A DNA stretch of 48,215 bases from Glycomyces sp. L485 (lineage in GTDB: Bacteria; Actinomycetota; Actinomycetes; Mycobacteriales; Micromonosporaceae). Made by a program: the position numbers and the translations under genes. This document shows, in pieces, positions 1 through 7,197 of the stretch; position 1 is the stretch's first letter; each line of letters begins with the position of its first letter. The DNA is taken from the NCBI RefSeq assembly GCF_022548875.1, contig NZ_JAKZEW010000035.1, positions 725-48,939 on the forward strand, read 5' to 3'. The notes below the pieces were generated by a model, which was given only the letters and a program-made list of their open reading frames with translations, was not told the origin of the DNA and searched no databases.

Positions 1-21
1 CGCAACGTGCTGGGGAACAAG

Positions 22-1209
22 GTGCTCCCCGCGCGAGCGGGGATGAGCCTTCAGTAACGCGATTGAAGGGAAGGGGCGCGCTGTGCTCCCCGCGCGAGCG
101 GGGATGAGCCCTTCATAAATCGGACATCCTGAAGCGCGCTCGGCGTGCTCCCCGCGCGAGCGGGGATGAGCCGGGAGTAACCCATGGCAATACCGATCGT
201 TACACGTGCTCCCCGCGCGAGCGGGGATGAGCCCGTAGCGACCGCGATCACGGTAGACACCGCGATGTGCTCCCCGCGCGAGCGGGGATGAGCCGTGTCT
301 GCTTGAATGCGTAGTTGCCCGCGATTAGTGCTCCCCGCGCGAGCGGGGATGAGCCCCAATGCGATCCCGCCGCATCCGCTGCACGGATGTGCTCCCCGCG
401 CGAGCGGGGATGAGCCTCGCCATAGCACGCGCGCGGTTAGGCACGTATTGTGCTCCCCGCGCGAGCGGGGATGAGCCACGGACAATCGACGCAAGTGATG
501 AGCAAATTCTGTGCTCCCCGCGCGAGCGGGGATGAGCCCGGCTCCGGATTGCGAGTGTGCTGTCGGACTGGGTGCTCCCCGCGCGAGCGGGGATGAGCCC
601 CTCGGGAAATACCCAATAGCCCGCAGGTTTCAGTGCTCCCCGCGCGAGCGGGGATGAGCCCCGTGCGGTAGTCGTCAACCGGATACACGTTCTGTGCTCC
701 CCGCGCGAGCGGGGATGAGCCAGAATCTTACCGTCGTCCTTTTCGTACTGTCCAGTGCTCCCCGCGCGAGCGGGGATGAGCCCCAAACCATCCATTCATC
801 CGCGCGCACTGTAGTGTGCTCCCCGCGCGAGCGGGGATGAGCCGGTTGCTAGCTAGTAGTGACCGGCCGGACCCTTGTGCTCCCCGCGCGAGCGGGGATG
901 AGCCCGCAATTGCGCCTTGCTTAAGCAACCGTCTCCCGTGCTCCCCGCGCGAGCGGGGATGAGCCCGCTGGTCTTGACGTCCAAGCATCGGATGTCGTGT
1001 GCTCCCCGCGCGAGCGGGGATGAGCCCATCCATATGCAACGGGTTCGAATCCCGTACATGTGCTCCCCGCGCGAGCGGGGATGAGCCTTCTGCCCCAGTC
1101 ATCATAATCGTCGTCATGCCGTGCTCCCCGCGCGAGCGGGGATGAGCCCATAGATATCCGCGCCACACGCAGAGAAACCCCGTGCTCCCCGCGCGAGCGG
1201 GGATGAGCC
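22..1209 (+). CRISPR. Type I-E CRISPR array, leader-distal part (20 repeats, 19 complete spacers)
   Basis: Twenty copies of a 28-nt repeat, which begins GTGCTCCCC and ends GGGGATGAGCC and contains a GC-rich inner palindrome, start at 22, 83, 145, 206, 267, 328, 389, 450, 511, 572, 633, 694, 755, 816, 877, 938, 999, 1060, 1121 and 1182. I see no variation among them. Spacers are 33 nt, apart from one of 34 nt (111-144). The repeat matches the actinobacterial type I-E class, and by that family's convention the crRNA reads left to right, so the leader and cas genes should lie left of position 1. Bases 1-21 look like the end of a further spacer. The array appears to stop at 1209, 30 bp before an insertion sequence. 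No cas gene is in the window. Confidence 0.97.
1027..1059 (+). other. CRISPR spacer carrying a tRNA T-arm-like sequence
   Basis: This spacer contains ACGGGTTCGAATCCCGT, a 5-bp stem closing a TTCGAAT loop, which is the canonical T-psi-C arm of a tRNA. No full tRNA can be built from it, so it is a spacer captured from a tRNA-bearing source such as a phage tRNA gene or an integrative element that uses a tRNA 3' end as its attachment site. The T-arm fold is seen directly; the source is inference. Confidence 0.6.
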
Positions 1210-1239
1210 GCTATCCCACTCCTCTAGATAATTCATTAG

Positions 1240-1255
1240 CCTGACCGATTCATGA
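1240..1255 (+). repeat. Left terminal inverted repeat of the IS1380 element
   Basis: It reads CCTGACCGATTCATGA and matches the right end (2957-2972, opposite strand) at 13 of 16 bases. Confidence 0.8.
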
Positions 1256-1288
1256 GTTTGAGTCGCGTTGGCGTGTCGTGACGCAAGA

Positions 1289-1353
1289 AGTGCCTTTCTA
1301 CCTGCGATGATACTGGTTCTGAAGCCATAGTAGACATCGCCAAGAAAGGCACT
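1289..1353 (+). other. Hairpin in the 5' end of the IS, upstream of the transposase
   Basis: AGTGCCTTTCT (1289-1299) is perfectly complementary to AGAAAGGCACT (1343-1353). An inner pair GCGATG/CATCGC lengthens the stem after a small internal loop. It ends 6 nt before the GTG start of the transposase. Such structures in IS leader regions often stop transcription or translation entering from outside; that role is inferred here. Confidence 0.6.
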
Positions 1354-1359
1354 CTGACG

Positions 1360-2805
1360 GTGAACGGTACCGGAATACGACCGCGGCTGCGGGTAGGCGG
1401 CGAGGTTGACGGCCTCGTTGGGCGTGTCGGGACGCGTCTGGTGGCCGAGGTCGCCGACCGGATCGGGTTGACCGGCGGCCTGATAGCAGCGCTCGATCCC
1501 GGTGGCAGGCAACGCGATCACGCACCGGGCCGGGTGATGTGCGATGTCGCGGTCGGCCTGGTCGACGGGGCCTCATGCATCGAGGACCTGGCCGCTCTCA
1601 GAGCCGAGCCGGACCTGTTCGGGCCCCTCGCCTCGTCCTCGACGATCTGGCGGACCCTCGACGACATCAATGGTGCGGCGTTGGAGCGGCTGCGCGCGGC
1701 GCGGGCCGCCGCGCTGGAGCGGGCGGTGTCCCTGGCCGGGTACGCGGCCATGCCCCCGCCGGTGACCGCGGCCGGAGCGCCGATTCGGGCGACGGTCATC
1801 GATCTGGACGTGACGATCACCTGCTGCCGCTCCGAGAAGGAAGGCGCGGCCCCGACCTGGAAGCGCACGTACGGGTTTCATCCGCTCCTGGCCAGCCTCG
1901 CGGACCTGGACTGCTTCCTGTCCGGGATGCTCCGGAGCGGCAACGCCGGCTCGAACACTGCAGCCGACCACATCGACGTGCTCTTCGACGCCCTCGCCGC
2001 GGTCCCGAAGGCGTGGCTCGACCACCCGGTCCGCGTCCGGGGCGACACCGCCGCCTTCACCCACGACTTCCTCGCCCAGATCCGCGCCCTCCGCCCCGAC
2101 ACCGACACCGACACCGATGAGCGTGCGGGGCTTGACATCCGGTTCTCGGTCGGATGCCGGGTCGACGCGGTCGTGCAAGCGGCGATCAGTGCGGTGCCCG
2201 AGGAGGCGTGGAGCGCCGCGACCCGATCCGACGGTACCGAATCGCAACGCGGCCAGACGGTCGAGATCACCGACCTGGTCCGCGCGGCCTCCCCGGCCTG
2301 GTTCAAGCCGTGGCCGACCGGGATGCGGCTGATCGCCCGCCGCGAGCGCCCCCACTCGGGCGCGAAACTCACCTTGTGGGAAGCGGCGACCGGCTGGCGC
2401 CATCAGGTGGTCGCCACCGACTGCCCCGCCTCCGAGACCGTTCCGGTCCCGCGCGAGGAAGCCGAGCACCGCCAGCACGCATGCGTCGAAGACCGGATGC
2501 GTCAAGGCAAGCAGATGGGACTGGCTCTGCTGCCCTCCCGGATCTGGGACATCAACGCCGCCTGGCTCGAACTGGTCATCTGCGCCGACCAACTCACCGC
2601 ACTGACCCGGCTGCTCGGCTTCGACGACCACGACCCCATGCGACGGACCGAAATCAAACGCCTGCGCTACCGGATCCTCCACGTCCCCGGCCGCATCACC
2701 CGCACCGGCCGACAAGTGTTCCTGCACCTGCCCCGCTCCTGGCCATGGATCGAAAGCCTGCGCACCGCATGGGCCCGCATCACCGCCATTCCCATCCCGG
2801 CCTGA
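1360..2805 (+). CDS. IS1380-family transposase
   Basis: This 481-aa DDE transposase cuts and pastes its own element. The length is right for the family. Candidate catalytic acidic residues are in the VIDLD stretch (residues 147-150) and in RGDTAAF (D229), with the expected C-terminal segment around EDRMRQGKQMG near residue 380. The reading frame looks intact from a GTG start, and no strong Shine-Dalgarno is visible, consistent with low expression. A short run of alternating Thr-Asp codons near residue 250 comes from a small tandem repeat. The element is probably still able to move if both ends are functional, but that cannot be told from sequence alone. Confidence 0.9.
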   Translation: MNGTGIRPRLRVGGEVDGLVGRVGTRLVAEVADRIGLTGGLIAALDPGGRQRDHAPGRVMCDVAVGLVDGASCIEDLAALRAEPDLFGPLASSSTIWRTLDDINGAALERLRAARAAALERAVSLAGYAAMPPPVTAAGAPIRATVIDLDVTITCCRSEKEGAAPTWKRTYGFHPLLASLADLDCFLSGMLRSGNAGSNTAADHIDVLFDALAAVPKAWLDHPVRVRGDTAAFTHDFLAQIRALRPDTDTDTDERAGLDIRFSVGCRVDAVVQAAISAVPEEAWSAATRSDGTESQRGQTVEITDLVRAASPAWFKPWPTGMRLIARRERPHSGAKLTLWEAATGWRHQVVATDCPASETVPVPREEAEHRQHACVEDRMRQGKQMGLALLPSRIWDINAAWLELVICADQLTALTRLLGFDDHDPMRRTEIKRLRYRILHVPGRITRTGRQVFLHLPRSWPWIESLRTAWARITAIPIPA

Positions 2806-2956
2806 GCGACACCGCACGCGAACCCACCGTCGGAAACGGCCACGATCCCCTACCCCGCAAGCAAACCACCCGATGAAAGGCCACACCAGACAACCCCGCC
2901 ACGGTTCCTCCTGCCCCGCAAACGAAAACGACGAACAGGAACAAACCTCTCAACCT

Positions 2957-2972
2957 TCATGAATAAGGCAGG
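2957..2972 (-). repeat. Right terminal inverted repeat of the IS1380 element
   Basis: The plus strand reads TCATGAATAAGGCAGG. This AATAAGGCAGG-type end is common in actinobacterial IS1380 elements. Confidence 0.8.
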
Positions 2973-2987
2973 TTAACAGCGCCAGAG

Positions 2988-3590
2988 CTACTTGAGCGAG
3001 ACAATTCGGACCGTCGCGCCGAGCCCTGCCAAGGTCTCCTGGGCTTGAGCCGCGGTCGCGTGATCGACTCCAGACAGGAAGGTTGAAGGGGTGCTGTCAG
3101 CGACCGTGGCAGCGGGCTTGAATGCCATCCCCGTCAATGAGCGAATCGCTGTGATGACGCGGATTCTCGTGACACCTGCGCCCGGGTCGTCGAGAACTAC
3201 CGCATACAGGCCTGAGCTGCGAGGGCGGGTGGATTCATTTGGTGATTCGAGAATCCGTTGCTTCTGTCGATCGAACTCGTCGCGGGTGATGAGGTCTCGG
3301 TCAAGAAGCTCAGCGAGTTTGGCGAGCTGATCGATGCTTGAGGAGCTGTGGGTCTCGTCCGGTGCCTGCGGGGTGGGGACATTCGGGTCGGCCGGGGTGC
3401 GAGGGAGCATCCGGCGGAGTTCGACTTGCTCTTTATGGCCGAATGTGGCCCGAAACTGCACGACTTCCCAGCCCTGAGCGCCGTACTTTCCCAGCTCTCG
3501 GTCGCGCTTCCGATAGTCGAGACCGCCTGTCCATTTTGCGCTTGGTTTTGGCACCATGACGGTTTTGTACTCGTAACGGGGCTCATTCAT
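2988..3590 (-). CDS. DUF4177-SHOCT protein with C-terminal ribosomal L7/L12-like domain
   Basis: A 200-aa soluble protein in three parts. Residues 1-62 resemble DUF4177 (YEYKTV start, then GAQGWEVV). Residues 85-115 form a SHOCT motif (LAKLAELLDRDLITRDEF). Residues 126-200 resemble the C-terminal domain of ribosomal protein bL12 (RIRVITAIRSLTGM, then a Gly-Ala-Thr-Val end). Start: an upstream in-frame ATG at 3623 is possible, but GGAGG seven bases before the ATG at 3590 and the DUF4177 homology favour 3590. SHOCT domains are short oligomerisation or membrane-association modules. The L12-like domain is an inference from pattern, and the function is unknown. The gene ends 15 bp from the IS1380 element. 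Confidence 0.8.
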   Translation of the reverse strand: MNEPRYEYKTVMVPKPSAKWTGGLDYRKRDRELGKYGAQGWEVVQFRATFGHKEQVELRRMLPRTPADPNVPTPQAPDETHSSSSIDQLAKLAELLDRDLITRDEFDRQKQRILESPNESTRPRSSGLYAVVLDDPGAGVTRIRVITAIRSLTGMAFKPAATVADSTPSTFLSGVDHATAAQAQETLAGLGATVRIVSLK

Positions 3591-3795
3591 TGTGAGCCTC
3601 CTTGATGTCGTGCGCTGAGCCACTTGGTCTCCGTCAGGAAGCCCATACCCCCGGCGATAGCACCCGATCCCATATTCCTATGGTCGCGCGACGACGGCCA
3701 TGGTGGTACCGAACGCCTCATCACGCTCTGAAATGAGCGCCAGTGGGAAACACCTCGCGCATACAAGGGCCAAAGCCTCTGTCAGGGCAATATGG

Positions 3796-4791
3796 CTAGG
3801 CGGTGAGTTCGGCGAGGAGCTCCTCGCCGGTCCAGTCCCGCCGCCCTCCTGCCTCGGCGTCGCGGACGAGCGCGACGAGCTGCTCGTTCGCAGGAGCCCG
3901 CGTCCCGTACCGGTCCGCCAGCGCGACGATCTCGCCGTTGAGGTAGCCGACCTCGGTGGTCCGGCCGGCCTCCAGGTCCTCCCACATCGACGAGCGAGCG
4001 AGCGGATCGATGGCGAGCATGCGGGCGGCCACGCGGGTGAAGAGCGCGTCGGGCGCGCTGAGCAGGGCGGGCATCCAGCGCGGCGGCAGCGGCGTGAGCC
4101 GCTCGGGGGCGACGCCGGCGGCGTCGAACGCCGCCAGCGCCTCCCGCTGTGCGAGCGCCAGGCATCGCCGGTAGGCCTGCTGCGAGAGCTCTTCCTTCAG
4201 TGGCAGGCCCGACAGTGCGTTGACCGCGTTGTTGAGATTGAGCAGGAGCTTGGCCGCCAGCACGGCCTCCATGTCGGGGCGCAGAACCAATCCCAGCCCG
4301 GCCCGTTCGAACGCCGCGGTCCAATCGTCGAGCGAGGGATCCGACTGGACTTCGAGTTCACCGGTGGTGGCGGCGTGGAACCAGCCCGCGCCCCGGTCCA
4401 CCACGTTGAACCCGACCATCCCCGGCAGCACGGTCACGCCGGGGAGTCGGTCGTGCAGTATCTGGGCGTTGTGCAGGCCGTTCTGGAAGCTGACGACGAC
4501 CGCGCCCGGTTTGAGGCGGGAGGCCAATTCGTCGCCTGCGTCGGCTGTGGCCGCGGACTTCACGGTGACGAGTACGAGATCGGCCTCGGCGGCCACGTCG
4601 GCCGCGGTCTCGTACCGCGGGGCGGGCACGTTGAGTTCGAGGCCGTGCAGGTCGGTGAGGGTGATGCCGTGCCCGGCGATCTGCCGGGCCAGCCGCTCCC
4701 GGCCGACGAACGCGACGTCGCTCCCGGCCGCGGCGAGTCGGCCGCCGACGAAGCAGCCGATGCTTCCCGCGCCGTATACACAGATCATCAT
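3796..4791 (-). CDS. panE: 2-dehydropantoate 2-reductase family protein (KPR/ApbA)
   Basis: A 331-aa NADPH-dependent oxidoreductase of the ketopantoate reductase family, which reduces 2-dehydropantoate to pantoate in coenzyme A synthesis. The N-terminus has the Rossmann motif YGAGSIG (G7, G9, G12). A VTVKS stretch near residue 76 and the helix AAKLLLNLNNAVNALSG carry residues typical of ApbA domains. The helical C-terminal domain ends near the C-terminus with LEAGRTTEVGYLNG. No pantothenate genes adjoin it and many actinomycetes carry several paralogues, so the true substrate may differ. It is divergent from the methyltransferase at 4905. Confidence 0.82.
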   Translation of the reverse strand: MMICVYGAGSIGCFVGGRLAAAGSDVAFVGRERLARQIAGHGITLTDLHGLELNVPAPRYETAADVAAEADLVLVTVKSAATADAGDELASRLKPGAVVVSFQNGLHNAQILHDRLPGVTVLPGMVGFNVVDRGAGWFHAATTGELEVQSDPSLDDWTAAFERAGLGLVLRPDMEAVLAAKLLLNLNNAVNALSGLPLKEELSQQAYRRCLALAQREALAAFDAAGVAPERLTPLPPRWMPALLSAPDALFTRVAARMLAIDPLARSSMWEDLEAGRTTEVGYLNGEIVALADRYGTRAPANEQLVALVRDAEAGGRRDWTGEELLAELTA

Positions 4792-4904
4792 GGACGGATG
4801 CTACCGCCGCCGAGGCGGCGTTCGACCGCCTCGCGGCGAGATCGGCAACCGTTTCCTATGCCGCCGCGTGTTAGCGGTGACCAAAGAATGGAGAGGGTTT
4901 GCGA

Positions 4905-5720
4905 ATGATCGAGTCGCGAGGCAAGACCACCGAGGAGCGGTACCAGTCGGGGGAGAACTACACCGGCGCCGGCAACCTGAAGACCAGGCAGAGCCTCTAC
5001 GCGTACAAGACTCCCCGGTACGACCTTCCCGCGATCGTGGCCGACCGGATCGGCGGCGAGCCAGAACGCGTCCTCGACATCGGTTGCGGCAACGGCAACT
5101 ACACCCGCCACTTGCGTGAGCGGTTCCCGGTCGCGCAGGTCGTCGGTGTCGACCTCGCGCCCGGGATCATGGCGGATCTGGCCGAGCCCACGATCGTCGC
5201 CGACGTGGCGGACCTGCCGTTCGACACCGGCAGCGCCGACGTCGTCCTGGCGATGCACATGCTCTACCACGTGCCGGACATCCCGGCCGCGCTCGACGAG
5301 CTCGGCCGCGTCCTCACTTCCGGCGGGGTCCTGTTCGTCTCCACGGTCGCCGACGACGACAAGCCCGAGTTCGCCGAAGTGTGGCGCGAGGCCGCGGCCG
5401 AGGCGCTCGGCATCGACGTCGGGGACAACCGCGCGGCCGTGCTCGACCGGTTCTCACTGGCGAGCGCGGAGGCGATGCTCGCCGAGCGCTACGCGTCGGT
5501 GCGGCTGCACGACCTGCCGGGCGTCATCGACCTGCCCGAGCCGGGCCCGCTCGTGGACTTCTACCGCTCGATGAGGTCGTTCGTGGAACTCGACGAAGCG
5601 GAGTTCGAGGCGGTCCTCATCTCGGTCGAGTCGCGACTGATGCGCTACTTCGAGACCCGGGACACGTTCCGGATCACCAGCCACCCGGGCATCCTCGAGT
5701 GCCGGGACCCGCGCTGCTGA
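4905..5720 (+). CDS. Class I SAM-dependent methyltransferase
   Basis: A 271-aa protein with the seven-strand methyltransferase fold. Motif I is VLDIGCGNGNYT near residues 56-67, the acidic loop GVDLA follows, and the motif after VLAMHMLYHVPD is typical of the UbiE/Methyltransf_11 group. The ATG at 4905 is chosen because GGAGAGGG lies 8 bp upstream; a TTG two codons earlier is less likely. The substrate cannot be told: there is no partner in an operon, as the downstream neighbour is the DAHP synthase attenuator. The C-terminal region resembles small-molecule methyltransferases. Confidence 0.85.
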   Translation: MIESRGKTTEERYQSGENYTGAGNLKTRQSLYAYKTPRYDLPAIVADRIGGEPERVLDIGCGNGNYTRHLRERFPVAQVVGVDLAPGIMADLAEPTIVADVADLPFDTGSADVVLAMHMLYHVPDIPAALDELGRVLTSGGVLFVSTVADDDKPEFAEVWREAAAEALGIDVGDNRAAVLDRFSLASAEAMLAERYASVRLHDLPGVIDLPEPGPLVDFYRSMRSFVELDEAEFEAVLISVESRLMRYFETRDTFRITSHPGILECRDPRC

Positions 5721-5749
5721 GCCGTACCGCTCCCGGTGGCTGCTGAGCG

Positions 5750-5779
5750 TGGACGAGGCTCGCCGCCGTGTGCTAGGGT
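5750..5779 (+). promoter_or_regulatory. Probable promoter of the DAHP synthase leader transcript
   Basis: TGGACG (5750-5755), an 18-bp spacer and TAGGGT (5774-5779) match the actinobacterial housekeeping promoter pattern. The expected start, about seven bases further on, falls on the A of the leader-peptide ATG at 5787, so the mRNA is predicted to be leaderless. Confidence 0.6.
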
Positions 5780-5786
5780 TCCCGGC

Positions 5787-5858
5787 ATGTCTACGGCAGT
5801 TCGTTGGTATACGCGCTTTACGCTGGCTCCGGGTGGAGCCGGTAGTCACGCGCGCTGA
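5787..5858 (+). CDS. Aromatic-residue leader peptide upstream of DAHP synthase
   Basis: A 23-codon ORF (MSTAVRWYTRF...HAR, then TGA). Trp (TGG, 5805-5807) and Tyr (TAT) are adjacent and Phe (TTT) follows three codons later, an unusual density in a small peptide. TAT and TTT are rare synonyms in this GC-rich sequence. There is no Shine-Dalgarno; the ATG coincides with the predicted transcription start. The arrangement fits a sensing peptide whose ribosome stalls when charged aromatic tRNAs are scarce, controlling the downstream DAHP synthase gene through the RNA structures at 5815-5907. Ribosome-mediated attenuation of aroF-type genes is known in Corynebacterium; here it is inferred. Confidence 0.72.
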   Translation: MSTAVRWYTRFTLAPGGAGSHAR

Positions 5859-5886
5859 CTAGACGAACACCCGGAGCCAGCAAGGC
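5815..5886 (+). promoter_or_regulatory. Predicted antiterminator hairpin of the attenuator
   Basis: CTGGCTCCGGGTG (5823-5835) pairs perfectly with CACCCGGAGCCAG (5868-5880). The stem can grow through G5822-C5881 and, past a 2-nt bulge, 5815-5819 with 5882-5886. That extension uses the 5' arm of the terminator, making the two structures mutually exclusive. A ribosome stalled at the Trp-Tyr codons would leave 5823-5835 free; a ribosome at the stop codon would cover the start of the second arm. Confidence 0.65.
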
Positions 5887-5912
5887 AGAGACGACCGTCT
5901 CTGCCTTTCGTC
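5882..5912 (+). terminator. Attenuator terminator hairpin
   Basis: AAGGCAGAGAC (5882-5892) pairs with GTCTCTGCCTT (5897-5907) around a GACC loop and is followed by TCGTCGTT. It lies about 85 bp before the DAHP synthase start and so is placed to abort its transcription. The T-tract is weak, as is usual in high-GC actinomycetes. Confidence 0.75.
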
Positions 5913-5991
5913 GTTATGGCGGGCCGGCCCGGTGTGGTAGTCCACGAGTGGATGCGGACCCGCCTCGCAGAGAAGATGGGATTCCCGCTCA

Positions 5992-7074
5992 ATGTCAACG
6001 TCCACAGACTCCTCCCCGCAGACCAACGACCTGCACGTCGTCGGATTCCAGCCTCTGGTCTCCCCTGCCGCTCTCCGTGACGAGCTCCCCTTGGGCCAGG
6101 ACCGGGCGGCGCTCGTGCAGAACGGCCGCCAGGCCGTCAAGGACGTTCTGACCGGGGACGACGACCGTCTCCTTCTCGTCGTCGGCCCCTGCTCCGTCCA
6201 CGACCCGGACGCGGCCGTGGACTACGCGCACCGGCTGGCCGCGGCCGTCGCCCCGCTCAGCGACGACCTGTGCGTGGTCATGCGCGTGTACTTCGAGAAG
6301 CCCCGCACGACCCTCGGCTGGAAGGGCCTGATCAACGACCCGCACTTGAACGGCACCCATGACGTGGAGCTCGGGCTCCGTCTGGCGCGCCGGGTCCTGC
6401 TCGACGTGCTCGACGCGGGCCTGCCGGTCGGCTGCGAGTTCCTGGAGCCGACGAGCCCGCAGCACATCGCCGACGCCGTCTCCTGGGGCGCCATCGGCGC
6501 GCGCACCACCGAGAGCCAGGTGCACCGCCAGCTCGCTTCGGGCCTGTCGATGCCGGTCGGCTTCAAGAACACCACCGACGGGGACTTGACGTCGGCCATC
6601 GACGGCTGCCGGGCCGCGGCCGGCGACCACGTGTTCTTCGGCGTCGACGAGGAGGGCCGCGCGTCCATCGTGTCGACCAGCGGCAACCCCGACTGTCACA
6701 TCATCCTCCGCGGCGGTCGCGGCGGCCCCAACTACGGGGCCGCGGACGTCCGCGACGCGCTCGCCCTCCTGGCCAAGCACGAGATGCCCGAACGTCTGGT
6801 CGTCGACGCCAGCCATGCCAACAGCGGCAAGGACCACGTCCGCCAGGGCGAGGTCGTCCGCGAGCTCGCCGACCGGATCGCCGCGGGGGAGCGGGGCATC
6901 GCGGGCCTGATGATCGAGAGTTTCCTGGCCGAGGGGCGGCAGGAGCCGGGGCCGCTGGAGACGCTCGAGTACGGCAAGAGCGTGACCGACGCCTGCGTCG
7001 GCTGGGAGCAGACCGAGGCCCTGCTCGGCGAGCTCGCCGCCGCCGTCCGAAAGGGACGTGCCGCGCGCGGCTGA
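5992..7074 (+). CDS. aroG: 3-deoxy-7-phosphoheptulonate (DAHP) synthase, class I
   Basis: A 360-aa cytosolic enzyme that condenses phosphoenolpyruvate and erythrose 4-phosphate, the first step of the shikimate pathway. GPCSVHD (65-71) and KPRTTLGWKG (103-112) are the signatures of the E. coli AroF/G/H type, and VDASHANSGKDH near residue 265 holds metal and substrate ligands. Length is normal. The ATG at 5992 is the most likely start, although the Shine-Dalgarno is weak (GAAGATGGGA). It is preceded by an attenuator with a Trp-Tyr-Phe leader peptide, so control by aromatic amino acid supply is expected. It is monocistronic and convergent with the gene ending at 7198. Confidence 0.95.
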   Translation: MSTSTDSSPQTNDLHVVGFQPLVSPAALRDELPLGQDRAALVQNGRQAVKDVLTGDDDRLLLVVGPCSVHDPDAAVDYAHRLAAAVAPLSDDLCVVMRVYFEKPRTTLGWKGLINDPHLNGTHDVELGLRLARRVLLDVLDAGLPVGCEFLEPTSPQHIADAVSWGAIGARTTESQVHRQLASGLSMPVGFKNTTDGDLTSAIDGCRAAAGDHVFFGVDEEGRASIVSTSGNPDCHIILRGGRGGPNYGAADVRDALALLAKHEMPERLVVDASHANSGKDHVRQGEVVRELADRIAAGERGIAGLMIESFLAEGRQEPGPLETLEYGKSVTDACVGWEQTEALLGELAAAVRKGRAARG

Positions 7075-7104
7075 ACCGTGGCCCGACCGGGGTGCAAGGC
7101 CACT

Positions 7105-7155
7105 CGACTTCGTAGGCGCCCGCTGCTTGCGTTGAAGCGGGCGCTCACGAAGTCG
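7105..7155. terminator. Bidirectional terminator between convergent genes
   Basis: CGACTTCGT (7105-7113) with ACGAAGTCG (7147-7155), and inside them GCGCCCGCT (7116-7124) with AGCGGGCGC (7136-7144), form an 18-bp stem with one 2-nt internal loop. It sits between two genes that converge on it, so it can serve both. Confidence 0.8.
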
Positions 7156-7197
7156 GCACGCACCTGAGACGAGAACCGGCGGATCCGGCGCCGAGCA

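Larger units (their letters stand above)
1240..2972 (+). mobile_element. IS1380-family insertion sequence
   Basis: A 1.73-kb element bounded by imperfect terminal inverted repeats. The left end starts CCTGACCGATTCATGA at 1240. The right end, read on the minus strand from 2972, starts CCTGCCTTATTCATGA, matching at 13 of 16 positions. The flanks are TTAG (1236-1239) and TTAA (2973-2976), a possible diverged 4-bp target duplication. It carries one transposase gene reading rightwards. The right end lies 15 bp beyond the stop codon of the convergent DUF4177-type gene, and the left end lies 30 bp from the last CRISPR repeat. Confidence 0.85.

Noticed and set aside
1027-1059. A tRNA gene suggested by the T-arm sequence
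   Set aside because: It lies wholly within a 33-nt spacer between two perfect repeats, and no acceptor, D or anticodon arms surround it.
51-1168. Several long open frames running through positions 50-1170 on the minus strand
   Set aside because: They are products of the repeated 61-bp CRISPR unit (recurring SSPLARGA, AHPRSRGEH and LIPARAGST), not genes.
2973-2990. Continuation of the CRISPR array beyond the IS1380 element
   Set aside because: No full or partial repeat is present to the right of the element.
3700-4908. 402-codon plus-strand frame
   Set aside because: It is the antisense of the ketopantoate reductase gene; the minus-strand frame has the Rossmann motif and family-like sequence.
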